NCBI RefSeq assembly: GCF_900114465.1
Contig: NZ_FOTD01000001.1
Location: 62,001 to 126,000, forward strand
Source: Trichococcus palustris
Lineage (GTDB): Bacteria > Bacillota > Bacilli > Lactobacillales > Aerococcaceae
Direction: 5' to 3'
DNA length: 64,000 bases
A program made the position numbers and the translations under genes. Positions 46,060 through 55,115 of this stretch are shown here, in pieces (the stretch's first letter is position 1; every line of letters begins with the position of its first letter). Below the pieces are notes generated by a model. The model worked only from the letters and a program-made list of their open reading frames with translations, did no database searches and was not told where the DNA came from.

Positions 46060-46896
46060 ATGGATGAGGATTTTTTCCGGGAGGAAGTCTACTATAAGGA
46101 TCTGTATTATGTGACAAAAGGCAAAGAACAATGTGAACCCAACCACAGTTTTGGTCCGTACATGCGAGAATATTACCTGATACACATCATCATGAAGGGG
46201 AAAGGTTATTTTGAAATCGGCAACAGCCGCTTCAACCTGAAGCAAGGGCAGTTCTTTATCATCTACCCCAATGTGATAACTTTTTATCAAGCCGACGAGG
46301 AAGATCCATGGGAATATTATTGGATCGGTTTAAAAGGTGAACAGCTGGAAGCTTTGCTGGGTGCCATCGGCTTTCGACTATCGAATCCGGTTGGGAATGT
46401 CAAGCGATTTGATGAGACAAAACAGATGATGGAAGACATCATGCAGGCGAATCCTTTTGATGTTTTGTCGCGTGTGCGTCTGCAAGGTCAGCTCTATCTC
46501 CTTTTGAGCATGTTGGGGAGCGACTTGGACGGTACGGAAATCAGGCAAATAGAGAAGGTCAACAGGGGTGTCGAGTACACGAAGCAAGCCATTGAAATCA
46601 TCAAAGAGCGGTATCACGATGTAGACTTTCAGATCGGGGACATCAGTCAGGAATTGTCCTTGAACGAATCCTACTTGACTGCGGTGTTCCGAAAAACGAC
46701 CAATCGGACACCGCATGAATACCTGATCGACTTCCGCGTCTATACGGGTCGGATATATTTGGAGACGACCGATTTGAGCATCGCCGATGTCGCAGAGAAG
46801 GTCGGATATAAAAACCCATTGAGCTTCACCCGCATCTTCAAAAGTAAAATGCAGATGTCGCCGCGGGAGTATGCAAAAAAAGCGAAGAATAAATGA
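46060..46896 (+). CDS. msmR: AraC-family regulator (MsmR-like)
   Basis: This 278-residue protein has an N-terminal cupin sugar-sensing domain (about residues 20-100) and a C-terminal double helix-turn-helix (about 180-275). The second helix-turn-helix has the AraC signature SIADVAEKVGYKNPLSFTRIFKSKMQMSPREY. GGTGAGGG precedes ATG 46060. It stands upstream of an alpha-galactoside/sucrose uptake operon, as MsmR does in Streptococcus mutans. It is therefore the likely activator of that operon; the inducer is probably melibiose or raffinose (inference). Confidence 0.85.
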   Translation: MDEDFFREEVYYKDLYYVTKGKEQCEPNHSFGPYMREYYLIHIIMKGKGYFEIGNSRFNLKQGQFFIIYPNVITFYQADEEDPWEYYWIGLKGEQLEALLGAIGFRLSNPVGNVKRFDETKQMMEDIMQANPFDVLSRVRLQGQLYLLLSMLGSDLDGTEIRQIEKVNRGVEYTKQAIEIIKERYHDVDFQIGDISQELSLNESYLTAVFRKTTNRTPHEYLIDFRVYTGRIYLETTDLSIADVAEKVGYKNPLSFTRIFKSKMQMSPREYAKKAKNK

Positions 46897-46900
46897 TTGG

Positions 46901-46931
46901 AGAACTTGATTTAGGAATCAGGTTCTTTTTT
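46901..46931 (+). terminator. terminator after the AraC gene
   Basis: An 11-bp stem with one wobble (46901-46911 with 46916-46926) is followed by a run of T residues. Confidence 0.75.
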
Positions 46932-47148
46932 GGGGTGCGTTTGAATCAGTTTGATAAAGGGCTGCTACAAGGAAGGACCCAACACCATTAATGGCGATAA
47001 GCAGCAGATACTTAAAAGCGACAGGATTACGGTAGGAATTGGAAGGTTACGCCCCGTCCCGCAGAGGAGGAGACAGAATAAATAGAAAATCAACAAAAAA
47101 GTATGTTTTAGATTGCGTAGATATCTGTCGTAGCAGACGATGATTTGG

Positions 47149-47154
47149 TATTAT
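47149..47154 (+). promoter_or_regulatory. extended -10 element of msm operon
   Basis: TATTAT preceded by TGG forms an extended -10 box. No good -35 is visible, as expected for a promoter that needs an AraC-type activator. Confidence 0.35.
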
Positions 47155-47170
47155 AAGTACATCGAAAGGA

Positions 47171-47184
47171 AGCAAGCGTTTACA
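47171..47184 (+). promoter_or_regulatory. cre-like (CcpA) site
   Basis: AGCAAGCGTTTACA keeps 9 of 10 fixed bases of TGNAANCGNTNNCA and lies just downstream of the proposed -10 box. It fits catabolite repression of sugar uptake. Confidence 0.5.
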
Positions 47185-47303
47185 ATTAGCGTGGTTTGGC
47201 CAATCATAACGCAACAAGGAAATAGAAAGAGAATACCGAAGTTTTTCAGAATATGCAATTTTATTGATTTTTATCGAAAAAACAAGAAAAGGTGGAGTAA
47301 AAT

Positions 47304-48578
47304 ATGTTGAAGAAATGGCAGAAATTATCTTTAGCGACAGTTGTAGCATCGGCATTTGTATTAGGAGCATGCGGTAATGGGGGTTCAAGCAACACTGCAT
47401 CCGGCGACGTGACGATTACATACGAAATTTGGGATAAAATTCAACAACCTGGTATGGAAGCGATCGCAAGCGCATTCGAAGAAAAAAACCCTGGTATAGA
47501 CGTGAAAGTTGAAGTAACACCGTGGGATCAATATTGGACGAAATTGGAAGCGGGAGCAAAAGGAGGCAGTATGCCGGATGTATTCTGGATGCACTCCAAT
47601 GAAATTGCGAAGTATTCAACCGGTGGTGTCTTGATGGATTTGACCGACACATACGCAAACAGCAAAATAGCATCATTGGATAATTTCCCGACTGAGCTAG
47701 TTAATCTGTATTCAACAAAAGATGCGCTTTATGGTATTCCAAAGGACTATGACACCATCGGCATGTGGTACAACAAAACCCTGTTTGATAAAGCTGGACT
47801 TGCCTATCCAGATGGTACATGGACTTGGGACACTCTATTAGAAAATGCACAAAAATTGAATGATCCTGCTAATGGTGTCTATGGAGTTCTGGCACCGCTT
47901 AATAGCCAAGAAGGATATTACAACTTCATTTTCCAAAACGGTGGATATGTCCTATCAGATGATAAGACTAAATCCGGTTTCCGTTTGGATGAAACAATCG
48001 ATGCTGTGCAATGGTATGCGGATTTGAGCTTGAAATATGGCGTATCCCCTACACAAAGTCAATTCGCGGAAAATACAAATCTTTCATTCTTCCAATCCGG
48101 CCGGGGTGCTATAGGATTCTTCGGTTCATGGATGACAGGTGAAATGGCAAATAATGAATATACAGCAGCTAATGTTGATGTTGCTCCATTACCAAAAGGT
48201 AAGCAAGCAGCTACTATCTTCAATGGATTAGCAAATTCGGTTTCGGCATCAACAAAAAATAAAGAAGCGTCTTTAAAATTTGTGGAATTCTTGGGTTCAG
48301 AAGAAGCGATGCGTCTGCAAGGTGAAAATGGCGCGGCCATACCAGCATACAAAGGAACAGAAGAAACATTTATAAAAGCATACAGCCAATTCAATATGCA
48401 AGTCTTCGTAGACCAAATGAAAAATGCTTACATCAAACCTTATTCAAATGAAACTGCTCGTTGGGAAGATGTGGAAAAAAATGCCTTGATGCCAGTTTTT
48501 GATGGGCAAAAATCAGTTAAAGAAGTAGCGCCTGAAATCGTAGCCGGCGTTGAAGGAATCTTAGCGAACGAAAAATAA
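47304..48578 (+). CDS. msmE: alpha-galactoside ABC transporter sugar-binding lipoprotein
   Basis: This 424-residue family-1 extracellular solute-binding protein captures oligosaccharides. The signal peptide ends in a Leu-Gly-Ala-Cys lipobox with Cys23 as lipidation site, then a Ser/Gly-rich linker. The body has TYEIWDKIQQPGMEAIASAF and a WDQYW segment typical of sugar-binding proteins. AAAAGGTGGAG precedes ATG 47304. Two permeases, sucrose phosphorylase and alpha-galactosidase follow, which points to raffinose-family sugars or melibiose. An ATPase gene is absent here, so a shared MsmK-type ATPase elsewhere is likely. Confidence 0.85.
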   Translation: MLKKWQKLSLATVVASAFVLGACGNGGSSNTASGDVTITYEIWDKIQQPGMEAIASAFEEKNPGIDVKVEVTPWDQYWTKLEAGAKGGSMPDVFWMHSNEIAKYSTGGVLMDLTDTYANSKIASLDNFPTELVNLYSTKDALYGIPKDYDTIGMWYNKTLFDKAGLAYPDGTWTWDTLLENAQKLNDPANGVYGVLAPLNSQEGYYNFIFQNGGYVLSDDKTKSGFRLDETIDAVQWYADLSLKYGVSPTQSQFAENTNLSFFQSGRGAIGFFGSWMTGEMANNEYTAANVDVAPLPKGKQAATIFNGLANSVSASTKNKEASLKFVEFLGSEEAMRLQGENGAAIPAYKGTEETFIKAYSQFNMQVFVDQMKNAYIKPYSNETARWEDVEKNALMPVFDGQKSVKEVAPEIVAGVEGILANEK

Positions 48579-48583
48579 AAATA

Positions 48584-48623
48584 GGAAAGCCGCTTATGAG
48601 TTATTCCTTATAAGTGGCTTTCC
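48584..48623 (+). terminator. intercistronic hairpin between binding protein and permease
   Basis: A 14-bp stem with two wobbles (48584-48597 with 48610-48623) lacks a T run. It probably stabilises or partly limits the transcript, so the binding protein is made in excess of the permeases. Confidence 0.6.
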
Positions 48624-48644
48624 AATATATATGAGGTGAACAGG

Positions 48645-49583
48645 ATGACATCGATTGTAGAAAATACTAAGGGAAAAACCGTCCGTACTGTGACGGCGAA
48701 AGAACGCAAAAGAAAAACAGCGTTATGGGGATGGTTCTTCATTGCTCCAACCTTGATCGGGTTAATGATTTTGAACGTCATTCCGCTTTTTCAATCGTTA
48801 TTCATGAGTTTCCAAAATGTGAGTACCTTCGGGACATCAACATTTGTCGGACTGGATAACTATTTGAAGATGCTGAACGATGCGGATTTTTGGCAATCGT
48901 TAAGGAATACTTTTTTCTATGCTATCGTTCAGGTTCCTGTGACCATCGTACTTTCCTTATTCTTTGCTGTTTTAATGAATACAAAAGTGAAAGCGCTCGG
49001 ATTGTACCGCACTATCTTCTTTCTGCCGATGATTGCGGCTCCTGCTGCAATCGCAATGGTTTGGCGTTGGTTGTTCAATTCCGAATATGGCTTGATCAAT
49101 GTTGTATTGGATAAAGTTGGCTATACCGGATCGATCCAATGGATTACTGATCCCCAAGTGGCTATTTGGTCCATCATCATTGTAGGGATCTGGACAAACG
49201 TTGGCTATAACATGATTCTCTTGTTGGCAGGCTTAAAAGAAATACCAAAAGAGTATTATGAAGCTGCCGTCGTCGATGGCGCTGGTCCAATGAAGCAATT
49301 CTTTTCCATCACTTTACCGCTTCTGTCGCCACAATTGTTCTTCGTCTCCGTGACGAGTGTCATCAGTGCGTTGCAAGTATTCGACATCATCTTCATGATG
49401 TTCGACCGGACCAATTTGGCATTGAAGAGCACGCAATCGTTAGTTTACATGTTCTTTAATGAATCTTTCGTACTGAATGAAAAAGGATATGGTTCGGCTG
49501 TCGCGATTTCATTGGTGTTGATCATCATGATGATTACCGGAATCCAATTGTTGGCACAAAAAAAATGGGTTACATACGATTAG
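48645..49583 (+). CDS. msmF: sugar ABC transporter permease MsmF-like
   Basis: This 312-residue permease has a cytosolic basic N terminus, then six helices beginning at GWFFIAPTLIGLMILNVIPL. The MalF/MsmF-type EAA loop reads KEYYEAAVVDGAGPMKQFFSITLPLL. ATG 48645 with GAGGTG six bases upstream is preferred over GTG 48636. The pair partner lies 12 bases downstream. Function in import of alpha-galactosides is inferred from the neighbouring hydrolase genes. Confidence 0.87.
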   Translation: MTSIVENTKGKTVRTVTAKERKRKTALWGWFFIAPTLIGLMILNVIPLFQSLFMSFQNVSTFGTSTFVGLDNYLKMLNDADFWQSLRNTFFYAIVQVPVTIVLSLFFAVLMNTKVKALGLYRTIFFLPMIAAPAAIAMVWRWLFNSEYGLINVVLDKVGYTGSIQWITDPQVAIWSIIIVGIWTNVGYNMILLLAGLKEIPKEYYEAAVVDGAGPMKQFFSITLPLLSPQLFFVSVTSVISALQVFDIIFMMFDRTNLALKSTQSLVYMFFNESFVLNEKGYGSAVAISLVLIIMMITGIQLLAQKKWVTYD

Positions 49584-49595
49584 GAGTGAATGAGA

Positions 49596-50420
49596 ATGCA
49601 TACAAAAAATACAAAAATGGTGACGTTGATTCATATCGTCCTGATCATCGGTTCTTTCCTGATGGTTGTCCCGTTCTTATGGATGTTGTTGACATCCGGA
49701 AAAACCATCAGTGAATCGACGCAGATTCCACCGCAAATATTCCCGAAAATATTCCAAATCGAAAATTACAAAACCGTTTGGAATTCCTTGCCGTTCGTTA
49801 GTTTTTACATCAATACCGGCCTCATGATTGCCTTCCGGGTGTTGACGTCAACCTTATTCAGTGCCATGGCTGCCTTTGCCGTAGCGAAATTGGACTTTCC
49901 AGGAAAGAAACTTTTCTTTGGAATTGTTTTGACGCAAATGATGATTCCGTCACAAATCTATTTGACGCCACAGTACTTATTGGTGCAGAAATTGGGTTTG
50001 CTGAACACCGTTTCCGCGCTTGTCATCCCAGGAATTGTATCTGCTTTTGGTACATTCCTCTTACGACAATTCTTCATTAAATTGCCGAATGAATTGATGG
50101 AAGCGGCCACCATTGATGGCGCGACGGTTTGGCAAGTTTTTTACCGCATCTATATGCCGCTGGCGCGTTCCGGTTTGGTTGCATTAGGGATTTTCACTTC
50201 ACTGTTCGCCTTCAAGGATTTGATGTGGCCATTGGTTGTGAACATGTCCCAGGACAAGATGACCTTGTCTGCCGGTTTGGCCAGCCTACAAGGCCAATTC
50301 ACGACGAATTATCCACAATTGATGGCTGGCTCCGTGATTGCCATCATCCCAATGATCATCCTCTATGTCATTTTCCAAAAACAATTTATCGAGGGAATCG
50401 CCACGACAGGCGGGAAATAG
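49596..50420 (+). CDS. msmG: sugar ABC transporter permease MsmG-like
   Basis: This 274-residue permease is of the MalG/MsmG type, with about six helices. The ATPase-docking loop is PNELMEAATIDGATVWQVFYRIYMPLARSG. The C terminus KQFIEGIATTGGK matches MsmG-like proteins. ATG 49596 gives a better distance from AGGAG at 49582-49586 than ATG 49590. With MsmF it forms the channel of the importer. It is followed 41 bases later by sucrose phosphorylase. Confidence 0.87.
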   Translation: MHTKNTKMVTLIHIVLIIGSFLMVVPFLWMLLTSGKTISESTQIPPQIFPKIFQIENYKTVWNSLPFVSFYINTGLMIAFRVLTSTLFSAMAAFAVAKLDFPGKKLFFGIVLTQMMIPSQIYLTPQYLLVQKLGLLNTVSALVIPGIVSAFGTFLLRQFFIKLPNELMEAATIDGATVWQVFYRIYMPLARSGLVALGIFTSLFAFKDLMWPLVVNMSQDKMTLSAGLASLQGQFTTNYPQLMAGSVIAIIPMIILYVIFQKQFIEGIATTGGK

Positions 50421-50461
50421 GGATCATAACGGAATAAATATCTCAAAACAGGAGTGACAAG

Positions 50462-51901
50462 ATGGAAATAAAAAACGAAGCCATGCTGATTACCTATCCG
50501 GACAGCCTGGGCAAGAACTTAAAAGATTTGGAATACGTATTGGACCACCATTTAAAAGGCGTTGTGGGCGGGGTACACATCTTGCCGTTCTTTCCTTCCT
50601 CAGGTGACCGAGGTTTTTCTCCGATGGATTACACGAAAGTGGACGAGTCTTTCGGCGGCTGGGAGGACATCAAACGAATCAGCGAGAAGTACTATATGAT
50701 GTATGAATTCATGCTCAACCACATTTCGGCGAAATCGCCCTATTACCTCGACTTCCTCGAAAAAAAGGAAGATTCGCCTTATAAGGACTACTTCATCCGC
50801 TACAATGAGTATTGGCCGGAGAACCGACCAACCGAAGCCGACATCGATCTGATCTACAAACGAAAACCGAAAGCGCCATTCGAGGACGCGCACTTCAAGG
50901 ATGGCACGGTGGAAAAAGTCTGGTGTACCTTCTCCGAGGAACAAATCGACTTGAACGTCGCAACGGAAGCAACCCGTGCGTTCATCAAGGATACCCTGAC
51001 TTTCTTGGCAGATAAAGGAGCTTCCGTCATCCGTCTGGACGCATTTGCTTATGCCGTTAAAAGATTGGATACAAATTGCTTCTTCGTCGAACCGGATATC
51101 TGGGAAATGCTGGAATATGCAGCAGATATCCTCAGACCGTATCAGGTGACGGTATTGCCGGAGATCCATGAACACTACACGATCCAGCAAAAAATTGCCG
51201 AAAAAGGCTATCCGGTTTATGACTTTGCCTTGCCGATGCTGGTGCTACATGCCCTGTATAGCGGCAAAGCGGAAAAACTGCTGCATTGGCTGGACATCTG
51301 CCCGCGTAATCAGTTCACGACCTTGGATACGCATGATGGCATCGGCGTTGTCGATGTAAAGGATCTTTTGACCCAAGAAGAAGTGGATTTTGCGGTCCAA
51401 TCCTTGTATGAAAAGGGCGCGAATTTGAAACGCATCTACAGTTCTGAAGCATACAACAATTTAGACATCTACCAAATCAATTGCACATACTATTCGGCTT
51501 TGGGCAACAACGATGATGCCTATTTATTGGCCCGAGCCATCCAATGCTTTACGCCGGGAATTCCACAAATTTACTACGTGGGCTTGTTTGCTGGAGAAAA
51601 TGATCTGGAATTGTTGGAGAACAGCAAAGAAGGCCGGAACATCAATCGACATTACTACAGTTTGGACGAAATCAAACAAGAGACTGAACGAGCGGTCGTG
51701 AAGGATCTGTTCCGCCTGTTGGCTTTCCGTAACACCGCAAAAGCCTTCGATGGCGAACTGGAGACGACAGATACCGGTGAAGGCACGTTCACCTTGACGT
51801 GGAAAACGGCAGAAGAAACAGCCCTGCTGACGGTCGATTTACCGAAGAAAACCTTCGCTATCGTGCACAGCACGGCGGACGGCGAAAAACTGATTTTCTG
51901 A
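50462..51901 (+). CDS. gtfA: sucrose phosphorylase
   Basis: Sucrose phosphorylase (EC 2.4.1.7, GH13_18) converts sucrose and phosphate to fructose and glucose 1-phosphate, saving ATP. The 479-residue protein has the family start MLITYPDSLGKNLKDL, HILPFFPSSGDRGFSPMDY, nucleophile Asp193 in IRLDAFAY, acid/base Glu234 in LPEIHEHY, and TTLDTHDGIGV. There is no signal peptide, so it is cytosolic. In the msm pathway, sucrose comes from raffinose after alpha-galactosidase action. A sucrose-6-phosphate phosphorylase is a close alternative. Confidence 0.88.
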   Translation: MEIKNEAMLITYPDSLGKNLKDLEYVLDHHLKGVVGGVHILPFFPSSGDRGFSPMDYTKVDESFGGWEDIKRISEKYYMMYEFMLNHISAKSPYYLDFLEKKEDSPYKDYFIRYNEYWPENRPTEADIDLIYKRKPKAPFEDAHFKDGTVEKVWCTFSEEQIDLNVATEATRAFIKDTLTFLADKGASVIRLDAFAYAVKRLDTNCFFVEPDIWEMLEYAADILRPYQVTVLPEIHEHYTIQQKIAEKGYPVYDFALPMLVLHALYSGKAEKLLHWLDICPRNQFTTLDTHDGIGVVDVKDLLTQEEVDFAVQSLYEKGANLKRIYSSEAYNNLDIYQINCTYYSALGNNDDAYLLARAIQCFTPGIPQIYYVGLFAGENDLELLENSKEGRNINRHYYSLDEIKQETERAVVKDLFRLLAFRNTAKAFDGELETTDTGEGTFTLTWKTAEETALLTVDLPKKTFAIVHSTADGEKLIF

Positions 51902-51941
51902 AAGACAGGCACGGAAGACGGATGATGAAGGAGCGAAAAAT

Positions 51942-54137
51942 GTGACGATACAGTATAACGAAGATAAAAAATATTTCCATTTGCAAAACGAGTCGGTCAG
52001 CTATGTGATCGCACTTGAAGAAGAAACCTATGTTTCCCATCAATACTGGGGAAAGAGGATCAATGCCTTTTCGCAAGTGGCTGATTATCCACGGCAGGAC
52101 AATGCTTTTGCGCCAAACCCATACGATGTGACGGGCCGCGAGTTTTCGCTTGCGACCTTGCCGCAGGAGTTCCCTGGTAATGGAAGCGGTGATTTCCGTG
52201 AATCGGCATTTGAATGTCTGTATGCTGACAATACGACTGTGAGCCTGCTGACTTACAAAGGGCACGAAATTTTGTCCGGCAAACAGCCTTTGACGGGTTT
52301 GCCGCAGACTTATGAGACGAAAGAGGAAGCCGCTGAAACCTTGCTTCTGACGATGGAAGATGTGATCACGAAAGCGCAAGTCACCTTGGTGTATACCTTG
52401 TTTGCGGACTACCCGATTGTGACGCGTTCTGCACGCTTCACGAACAGCGGCACAGAAACCGTTCATCTGAATAAAGCCTTGAGCATGTCCATCGATTTTC
52501 CGGACAGTGCTTTCGACATGATCCAGTTGCCGGGCGCTTGGGGAAGGGAACGTCAAATCGTACGCTCGCCATTGGTCCGTGGTATCCATCGCCTCGATAG
52601 CAAACGCGGCACCACGAGTCATGCCTATCAGCCATTCGTGGCCTTGGCCGGCAAGGATGCAAACGAAGACCAAGGGGAAGTATACGGATTCCACTTCGTC
52701 TACAGTGGGGAATTCGTCGCCAATGTTGAGGTCGATACCTACGCACAAACCCGGGTTCAGATGGGAATCAGCCCGGAACATTTCCAATGGAAGCTGGCTG
52801 CCGGTGAAACTTTCCAGACGCCGGAAGTCGTGTTGGTATACAGCGACGAAGGCATGAACGGTCTGTCGCAGACGCTGCATCCGTTCTATCAAAAACATCT
52901 GGTGCGCGGCGCCCATCAATTCGCCGAACGGCCTGTCCTCATCAACAATTGGGAAGGGACCTACTTTGATTTCACGCCTGAAAAAATCGAAGCGATGGCT
53001 GAAGAATCCGCTGCATTGGGCGTAGAACTATTTGTGCTGGATGATGGTTGGTTCGGCAAACGCGACGATGATTACTCCTCTTTAGGGGATTGGTTCGTTC
53101 ATGACAAGAAATTGCCGAACGGCTTAAAGGCCTTGTCAGAAGCAATCAAAGCAAAAGGCATGCTGTTCGGTTTGTGGTTTGAGCCAGAGATGATTTCCGG
53201 GGACAGCGAACTGTACCGTGCGCATCCGGATTGGTGCGTCCATACACCTGGAAGGGAAAAATCGCTGGGACGTAGCCAGTATGTCCTCGATTTCAGTCGT
53301 AAGGAAGTGCGGGACGATATCCTAGCGCAGATGATGAAGATTTTGGATGAGGTGCCGATCGATTACATTAAGTGGGACTATAACCGCAATATGACAGAAA
53401 TCGGTACAGCTGCGAAAAATGCGCTGCCGGGTGAAGTGTTGCATAACTACATGCTGGGTCTATATGAAGTGATGGAAGCGTTGGTGACCAAATATCCGCA
53501 CATTCTGTTCGAAAGTTGTTCCGGCGGTGGCGGACGCTATGACCCCGGTATCCTTTACTACATGCCACAAACGTGGACAAGCGACAACACCGATGCGGTG
53601 GCGCGCTTGGAAATCCAGTACGGCACTAGCTTGGTGATGCCAATTTCCAGCATGGCCTCTCACGTATCCGCCGTGCCAAACCACCAAGTGCACCGCATGA
53701 CTTCGATGAAGATGCGCGGGGATGTGGCCATGGCCGGAAACTTAGGCTATGAGTTGGATGTGACTACCTTGTCAGAAGAAGAGAAAGCGGAGATGAAGGA
53801 TCAGATCGCCTTTTACAAAAAACACCGCAAACTCATCCAATACGGCACATTCCACCGCATCCTGAACCCGTTCGAGACCCAAAATGAAGCGGCCTGGATA
53901 TTCGTCAGCCCGGAAAAAGAGGAAGCGATATACTTCTACTACCGCGTCTTGGACCGCGCCAACATGAAGCGCAAGAAAGTCATCTTCAAAGGGCTCGACC
54001 CAGCTAAAGTCTACGCCGTGACCGGCTACGAAGAGCCAATCGGAGGCGATGAGCTTATGAACCGCGGGCTGTACCTGAAGGAAGCACTGCAAGGGGATTA
54101 TCAGAGTGCGTGCATGGTGTTGAAAGCGTTAGCGTAA
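51942..54137 (+). CDS. aga: GH36 alpha-galactosidase
   Basis: Alpha-galactosidase (EC 3.2.1.22) removes terminal alpha-1,6 galactose from melibiose, raffinose and stachyose. The 731-residue protein has the GH36 beta-sandwich then barrel: FVLDDGWFG, nucleophile Asp479 in IKWDYNRNMTE, SCSGGGGRYDPG and acid/base Asp548 in TSDNTDA. It starts at GTG 51942 behind AAGGAG; an ATG two bases earlier is followed at once by a stop in its frame. It lacks a signal peptide, so sugars are hydrolysed after import. It is the last gene of the msm operon. Confidence 0.94.
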   Translation: MTIQYNEDKKYFHLQNESVSYVIALEEETYVSHQYWGKRINAFSQVADYPRQDNAFAPNPYDVTGREFSLATLPQEFPGNGSGDFRESAFECLYADNTTVSLLTYKGHEILSGKQPLTGLPQTYETKEEAAETLLLTMEDVITKAQVTLVYTLFADYPIVTRSARFTNSGTETVHLNKALSMSIDFPDSAFDMIQLPGAWGRERQIVRSPLVRGIHRLDSKRGTTSHAYQPFVALAGKDANEDQGEVYGFHFVYSGEFVANVEVDTYAQTRVQMGISPEHFQWKLAAGETFQTPEVVLVYSDEGMNGLSQTLHPFYQKHLVRGAHQFAERPVLINNWEGTYFDFTPEKIEAMAEESAALGVELFVLDDGWFGKRDDDYSSLGDWFVHDKKLPNGLKALSEAIKAKGMLFGLWFEPEMISGDSELYRAHPDWCVHTPGREKSLGRSQYVLDFSRKEVRDDILAQMMKILDEVPIDYIKWDYNRNMTEIGTAAKNALPGEVLHNYMLGLYEVMEALVTKYPHILFESCSGGGGRYDPGILYYMPQTWTSDNTDAVARLEIQYGTSLVMPISSMASHVSAVPNHQVHRMTSMKMRGDVAMAGNLGYELDVTTLSEEEKAEMKDQIAFYKKHRKLIQYGTFHRILNPFETQNEAAWIFVSPEKEEAIYFYYRVLDRANMKRKKVIFKGLDPAKVYAVTGYEEPIGGDELMNRGLYLKEALQGDYQSACMVLKALA

Positions 54138-54316
54138 AGCAAGGCGGCCGATTGAGCGGAACGGTGAGGAACATAGCAATAGAGTGTCCGAATGCCACCG
54201 TAAAAGACGGCCTTTCCATAACCGGTTCCCAGGCAGGTTCTGCTAAAATGAATGTGGGGAATTGGCTGAAGAAAAATCTGTAAACATTCCTGAATTTGGC
54301 ATCCGACTGATGAACC

Positions 54317-54358
54317 AAAAAAACAGAAATCCCGCAATGACGGGATTTCTGTTTTTTT
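54317..54358. terminator. bidirectional terminator after aga
   Basis: A perfect 18-bp arm pair (54317-54334 with 54341-54358) has A and T ends. It serves the convergent aga and pRiA4b-like genes. Confidence 0.85.
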
Positions 54359-54413
54359 GGTTATTGCGCAAGGCGGCAGCAAATGGATAAGGCCAGACGA
54401 CTCAGAATGGATT

Positions 54414-55115
54414 TCAGCAGTCGGAATTATCCGATTCTGCATCATAGGGTTCGTCATAGATTTCATCGTCATCAAAGTGTAAATCGTGCTGGAATTCTTC
54501 ATATTCAGAATCGTAGCTGATGGCATCGCCCAAAAGCGCAAGTTCCTTATTGATGGCAGCGACAAGTTCCTCTTTTTTTACGCTGATCAGCTTAGCCTTC
54601 TTCTGCAAAATATCGCCGCGGTCGTCCATTTCTTCAGGTGCCAAATTTTCCGCACCCGTACAGAGCGGATAGGTTGCATCTTCCTGCGCGGCAACTATTT
54701 CAGTCAGAATAATCTCGATCTCGAGGACGGCATCCGTAAAATAGGTGTAGGTTGCTTGGTCGCCCACATCCACAAAATAGGAGCCGATGGGTCTGTACTC
54801 GTCCTCGTCGAAAGCTTCTTCATAATCCAACTCGTAATTTTCATCAAAACTGTCTTCAGAAAAGGCATCCGCGAAGTCGCCTTCCTCATCGAGGGCTTCA
54901 TACTCGTCCATCGAAGTTTCTTCGATGATGACCGGAGGGATTTCTACGCCTCCGGAGCGGGTGATTTCGAAGCGGTGTTCGAAGATGCTGCTCCAGTCGA
55001 AAAGCGCCTGTATGTAGGTATTGAAGTCGTGAAAACTATCGGTGCAGTCGACCTGGATATCGCGCCAAACAGGAATCCCGATATCCCGTAAAGACAACCT
55101 GAATTCGTATATCAT
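54414..55115 (-). CDS. acidic protein with pRiA4b ORF-3-like domain
   Basis: This 233-residue protein begins MIYEFRLSLRDIGIPVWRDI, the signature of the plasmid pRiA4b ORF-3-like domain, which also occurs beside mobile elements and in many chromosomes. The function is unknown. Here the domain is interrupted by a very acidic stretch (about residues 75-115) and the C-terminal tail is again rich in Asp and Glu, so the protein is strongly negatively charged. The start at 55115 follows GGATGGTG on the minus strand; 55127 is an alternative. A consensus promoter lies 30 bases upstream. No transposase or resolvase gene accompanies it. Confidence 0.7.
   Translation of the reverse strand: MIYEFRLSLRDIGIPVWRDIQVDCTDSFHDFNTYIQALFDWSSIFEHRFEITRSGGVEIPPVIIEETSMDEYEALDEEGDFADAFSEDSFDENYELDYEEAFDEDEYRPIGSYFVDVGDQATYTYFTDAVLEIEIILTEIVAAQEDATYPLCTGAENLAPEEMDDRGDILQKKAKLISVKKEELVAAINKELALLGDAISYDSEYEEFQHDLHFDDDEIYDEPYDAESDNSDC

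Larger units (their letters stand above)
46932..47303 (+). other. spacer with msm operon control region
   Basis: This 372-base stretch has no called gene. A start-less open frame on the minus strand (46918-47049) reads like a membrane helix and is treated as possible decay. An extended -10 element and a cre-like site lie in the second half, followed by about 110 leader bases. Confidence 0.45.

Noticed and set aside
54414-55115. mobile element marked by the pRiA4b-like gene
   Set aside because: No transposase, terminal repeats or composition change are visible around it.
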